From: Alkalibacillus aidingensis
GTDB taxonomy: Bacteria; Bacillota; Bacilli; Bacillales; Alkalibacillaceae
Assembly: GCF_014595945.1 (NCBI RefSeq)
Contig: NZ_JABXWU010000003.1
Coordinates: 1-64,000, forward strand
Direction of reading: 5' to 3'
Length of the DNA: 64,000 nucleotides
Part shown: piece by piece, positions 61,150-64,000 of the stretch
Layout of the letters: the number at the start of each line of letters is the position of its first letter
Numbering within the stretch: the first letter of the stretch is position 1
Notes under the pieces: model-generated
What the model was told of the DNA's origin: nothing
Database searches by the model: none
The model's input: the letters and a program-made list of their open reading frames with translations, nothing else
Program-made: the position numbers and the translations under genes

Positions 61150-62454
61150 TTACTTTACGGTATGACTTTGTTCATCATCCATGAGATCTTTTACTGATCT
61201 CTTGATTCTCTCCACATCTGAAATGACAAATTGGCTTTTGGGAATAGTGGGCATTCGTTTCATGTTATAGCTAAGGTCTTGTTCAGGTACGTTATAATTG
61301 ATATTTTCTACTAAGTATTTAAAGAAGGAGCGCATCACCATTACCGTCATCCATTCACCTGCACAGCGGTGACCAATATGATGATCGCCTCCCCCTTGTG
61401 GAATAAATCCGAATGGACTACCTTTCCAATTTTTGAAGCGCTCTGGTTTGAATTGGTCTGGGTCATCCCAAGTATCAGGATGTCTGTTTGTACCAAAAAT
61501 ATCTAAAACGACCAGCATATTCTTTTTAAAATGATAATCGTGCCATTGAAAGCTTTTCTTAACTTTTGCACCCATAGCAGGAGCGAACGGATAAAAACGC
61601 CGCACTTCTTGAGAAAACTGATGACTATAGTTGTCTTTGTCTTCTTTAAGTTTATCGAATGTTTCTGGATAATCGTGGAGTGCTAGTGCACCAAATACAA
61701 TAAAGTATGCGGTGGCGACTAAGGGTCGAAACGTATTATTTAATTCGACTGCGGCTGTGTCTAAATCAAGTAGCTTTCCATTTGGTTCACGATGATTAGA
61801 TACAATATATGCTGGTGTATATTCTGGTGGTGAGATTTTACGTGATCGTATTTGTTTAATGATACCTTTTAGCCATTTTTCGTGTTGATCTCGAGCTTTT
61901 TTTCCACTAGCCATTCGTTTAGCTGAGCCAAAGGAATCGACTAATTGGCTTAACTCATCTGTTCGTTTTTTAACTTCGCTTTCTTGTAACGGGACTCCTG
62001 CCCACTTACACCCAGCCCTGGTCAGGATTTCCCTTAATTCATCAAATAATATAACGTGTTCCTTAGTTTCCCATTCTTTAGCTTTAGCGTCTAACTCTTG
62101 TAAAGCGGTGTTTTTCATCTCTTCCAGACGTTCAGGGGTGATTAAGGATAAATGCATTCTCTTCCGCTGTTTATGAGCTTCATCATCTAGACCGTGGACT
62201 CCACCTTGACCAAGTAAGGACTGTCTAATCGGTAAAGGTACGGCATTTTTACGTTTGAACAGGTTATTATCGTAAAACATTTCTGCTGCATCTTCACCGG
62301 CCATGCAGATGACTTTTTTTCCCATTAATCGTGTCTCAAAAATATCTGATTTTAGTTCTTTCCTTTGACCGGGGAGGAAGTTGAATCCTTCTTTTAGGAG
62401 GGTTAGTGTCTGATCAATACCATCAGCCCGTGGGATGGGGGTCTTTACTTTCAT
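61150..62454 (-). CDS. Cytochrome P450 of the CYP152 (fatty-acid peroxygenase) family
   Basis: 434 residues from the ATG at 62454 behind AAGGAG; family members start just before this DQTLTLLKEGF region. The heme-binding IPQGGGDHHIGHRCAGEW with its Cys ligand, and the acid-binding Arg-Pro in NTFRPLVATAYF, are CYP152 hallmarks: these enzymes use hydrogen peroxide on fatty acids. Residue 87 (GGVHGLD) is His, where the beta-hydroxylase P450-BSbeta has Gln and the alkene-forming OleT has His. No redox partner gene is adjacent, as expected for a peroxygenase. Confidence 0.92.
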   Translation of the reverse strand: MKVKTPIPRADGIDQTLTLLKEGFNFLPGQRKELKSDIFETRLMGKKVICMAGEDAAEMFYDNNLFKRKNAVPLPIRQSLLGQGGVHGLDDEAHKQRKRMHLSLITPERLEEMKNTALQELDAKAKEWETKEHVILFDELREILTRAGCKWAGVPLQESEVKKRTDELSQLVDSFGSAKRMASGKKARDQHEKWLKGIIKQIRSRKISPPEYTPAYIVSNHREPNGKLLDLDTAAVELNNTFRPLVATAYFIVFGALALHDYPETFDKLKEDKDNYSHQFSQEVRRFYPFAPAMGAKVKKSFQWHDYHFKKNMLVVLDIFGTNRHPDTWDDPDQFKPERFKNWKGSPFGFIPQGGGDHHIGHRCAGEWMTVMVMRSFFKYLVENINYNVPEQDLSYNMKRMPTIPKSQFVISDVERIKRSVKDLMDDEQSHTVK

Positions 62455-62584
62455 GAATGACAACTCCTTATGCAATAGTAGGTACTTTTGAATCGCCATC
62501 CTTATTGTCTCTCGGTTCAAGGGAATTATGACAGGTAGAAGTAAGAGTCACCCTGTTAATTTCGGAAGTCTTCCGTCTAAAAAA

Positions 62585-62613
62585 TAACTAGGCTCATATT
62601 CATAAGCCTAGTC
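62585..62613 (-). terminator. Hairpin after the lipoprotein gene
   Basis: ACTAGGCT / AGCCTAGT stem just downstream of the minus-strand lipoprotein gene; the minus-strand T-run is weak. Confidence 0.6.
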
Positions 62614-62615
62614 AT

Positions 62616-63299
62616 TTATAACGGTTCAAAATGTATTTGTGAGATTTCCGTAATACGAAGAATTTGCCCATCTTCTAATTGGACATGTCCTTTAGTTGCA
62701 CCAAATTCTCCACCAATAACTTCATGAATTTTAGGCTCATCTGTTTGTGAATCGTATATCTGGAGGAAGCCCATCCCGTTAGAGGTGGTGATTTGATAAT
62801 CCCCTGGTTCGATATCTGTACCCACTTCCCAGACCCCGGCAGTAAGGTGGTTATTTTCGTTAAAATCATGCGTTGAAGGAGCAGCATGGACCATGTCGAA
62901 TCCACCATCAGCTATAATTGTATAAGATTCATCTAAATCAACAGTAATACTTTCAACACCATAACTTCTACCGATAATGTTATGGAATAATAAATGATCA
63001 TGTTCATCATAAATGTAAAGATTACCTGTGATACTTCCTGTGATTTCGTATCTTCCTGGTGAGGCGTTAAACTCAACACCTTCTTGGTCAATGCCATCAA
63101 TTATGATTTCCTCGGCTTCTGGATTTCCCCTTACTTCTGGGATGACGACTGGATCTGTTAAATCTTCTAGTAGTTCATCTTTTTCGTCACCAATGATTTC
63201 ATATTGATCTTGGTAGGCAGTGGCTTCATCAGTTGTTCCTGAACATGCGCTGATGAATATGAGTAAACATAGTAAAATTACTATTTGTCCAATTCGCAT
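62616..63299 (-). CDS. Lipoprotein with two tandem beta domains
   Basis: 227 residues, ATG behind TAGGAGG. Lipobox ISAC (Cys at residue 19), an acidic linker, then two related domains: GRYEITGSITGNLYIYDE.. NIIGRSYGVESITVDL and GDYQITTSNGMGFLQIYDS.. EVIGGEFGATKGHVQL. The internal repeat suggests duplication of a roughly 60-residue sandwich. Function unknown; 35 bp downstream of the ABC ATPase gene, so possibly part of that transport operon. Confidence 0.75.
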   Translation of the reverse strand: MRIGQIVILLCLLIFISACSGTTDEATAYQDQYEIIGDEKDELLEDLTDPVVIPEVRGNPEAEEIIIDGIDQEGVEFNASPGRYEITGSITGNLYIYDEHDHLLFHNIIGRSYGVESITVDLDESYTIIADGGFDMVHAAPSTHDFNENNHLTAGVWEVGTDIEPGDYQITTSNGMGFLQIYDSQTDEPKIHEVIGGEFGATKGHVQLEDGQILRITEISQIHFEPL

Positions 63300-63334
63300 G
63301 GTTAGTAGCCTCCTAAATGCGTGGAGTGATGCTC

Positions 63335-64000
63335 TTATTTAAAGTCGTGATAATATTTTTCATAGTATTCCATCGTACCTAGTGGGCCGATTACGACCTC
63401 TGAATCCTTGTAATCAAGAGTGCGTTCAATCCAGTTCGTTTGTTCATCGATCGTCATATTTTCTAATGGAATGCATAAGAGATGACCAGCAATATATTGG
63501 TGATTCTCAGGTAACGGATAGTTTTCCTTAAACCGCTTATATTGCATGTGGTCCATCGAGATTTTAATATGATCTTGATTGTCTTCATTTAAATGATGTT
63601 GGTAAACAATTTTTCCACCTTTTAAGAATATAACTCGATCTGCATATAAATCCAGGTTTTCAAGTAAGTGGGATGCGACAAAAATAATTTTGTTCTGTTG
63701 TTTCATTTCAATTAAAATGTCTGAGATAATGGCGACATTAGAAATATCGAGTCCGTTCATGACCTCATCCATTAACATGATGGAAGTGTCGGCTGCGGCC
63801 ATCATAGCGAAACATAGGCGTTGTCTCATGCCTAATGAATAAGTTTTGACTTTCTTTTTGACATAGTCTTGCATGTGTAAACGTTGAATGACTTCTGGGA
63901 CGTGTCGTGTATGGCCTTGCCACATATTGGCGTATAACTTTAAATGATCCACACCTGAAAGTTCTTCAAAGAGATCTTTTTGTTCTGGGAAAGTTGCCAT
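63335..64000 (-). CDS. ABC transporter ATP-binding protein (partial)
   Basis: C-terminal 221 residues; the gene continues beyond the right edge and Walker A is outside the window. Visible: Q-loop-like FPEQKDLFEELSG, signature YSLGMRQRL, Walker B IMLMDEVMNGLD and H-loop ASHLL, then a 90-residue C-terminal extension. Exporter-type ATPase of the bacitracin/gliding group; the permease is not in view. Confidence 0.88.
   Translation of the reverse strand: MATFPEQKDLFEELSGVDHLKLYANMWQGHTRHVPEVIQRLHMQDYVKKKVKTYSLGMRQRLCFAMMAAADTSIMLMDEVMNGLDISNVAIISDILIEMKQQNKIIFVASHLLENLDLYADRVIFLKGGKIVYQHHLNEDNQDHIKISMDHMQYKRFKENYPLPENHQYIAGHLLCIPLENMTIDEQTNWIERTLDYKDSEVVIGPLGTMEYYEKYYHDFK

Overview
The window looks like chromosome of a spore-forming, salt-adapted member of the Bacillaceae. 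Supporting signs are a trnD-like tRNA array behind a 5S rRNA, Bacillus-type ribosome binding sites and consensus sigma-A promoters, spore-coat-like (CotF, DUF3231) and CBO0543-type membrane proteins, RocB, a choline dehydrogenase and a very acidic linker on an exported binding protein. The species cannot be named from this sequence.

Layout. 1-2117: end of an rRNA operon (5S) and thirteen tRNAs, broken up by two partial tRNA duplications. 2183-6701: murQ operon with a carbohydrate ABC importer, a near-perfect promoter and a cre-like site. 6722-10533: class Ia ribonucleotide reductase nrdAB behind an NrdR-box pair, a cobalamin riboswitch and a terminator. 10605-21948: an 11.3-kb AT-rich island integrated at the 3' end of tRNA-Leu(CAA), with 19-bp attL and attR, arm-like repeats at both ends, a tyrosine integrase, a free-standing arm-binding mini-protein, an IS21 element, a cytidine-deaminase-like gene and a four-gene ABC-three-component (ABC-3C) conflict operon. 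22086-27819: decaying accessory DNA: a second broken tyrosine recombinase, a SHOCT membrane protein, phage-like remnants (one split by an in-frame TGA) and one of two DUF3231 genes. 27858-64000: mostly ordinary chromosomal genes: BrnQ, a GntR regulator, a DUF438/PAS protein, RocB, a gamma carbonic anhydrase, BetA, TPR protein, truncated hemoglobin, a small glutamine-amidotransferase cluster, an SgrR-like regulator facing an MFS exporter, CotF-like protein, LysM protein, CarD and MarR sharing one operator, a candidate 6S RNA, Maf, prolyl oligopeptidase, a CYP152 P450, and an ABC ATPase cut by the window end.

The most interesting system is the ABC-3C operon at 17534-20294. A 65-residue single-span membrane protein ends in a short motif (GNSNTVTGRDYN) that is echoed (GTSNTAVGRDYN) at the start of the next protein, a larger partner that overlaps it. 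A middle-component-like protein and a DUF2326-type coiled-coil ATPase follow, all four genes overlapping. The effector-end/receptor-end arrangement resembles amyloid-type motif signalling in bacterial immunity, which would make this a membrane-attacking defence system triggered by motif templating; that reading is inference.

Other points of note: a dispersed REP-like repeat sits at the 3' end of four minus-strand genes and supplies the C-terminal codons of two of them (CarD, Maf); one 19-bp palindrome carries the back-to-back -35 boxes of carD and marR; a long irregular rod-like RNA at 53347-53564 has 6S architecture; and a 20/21-bp tandem repeat lies at 48323-48460.
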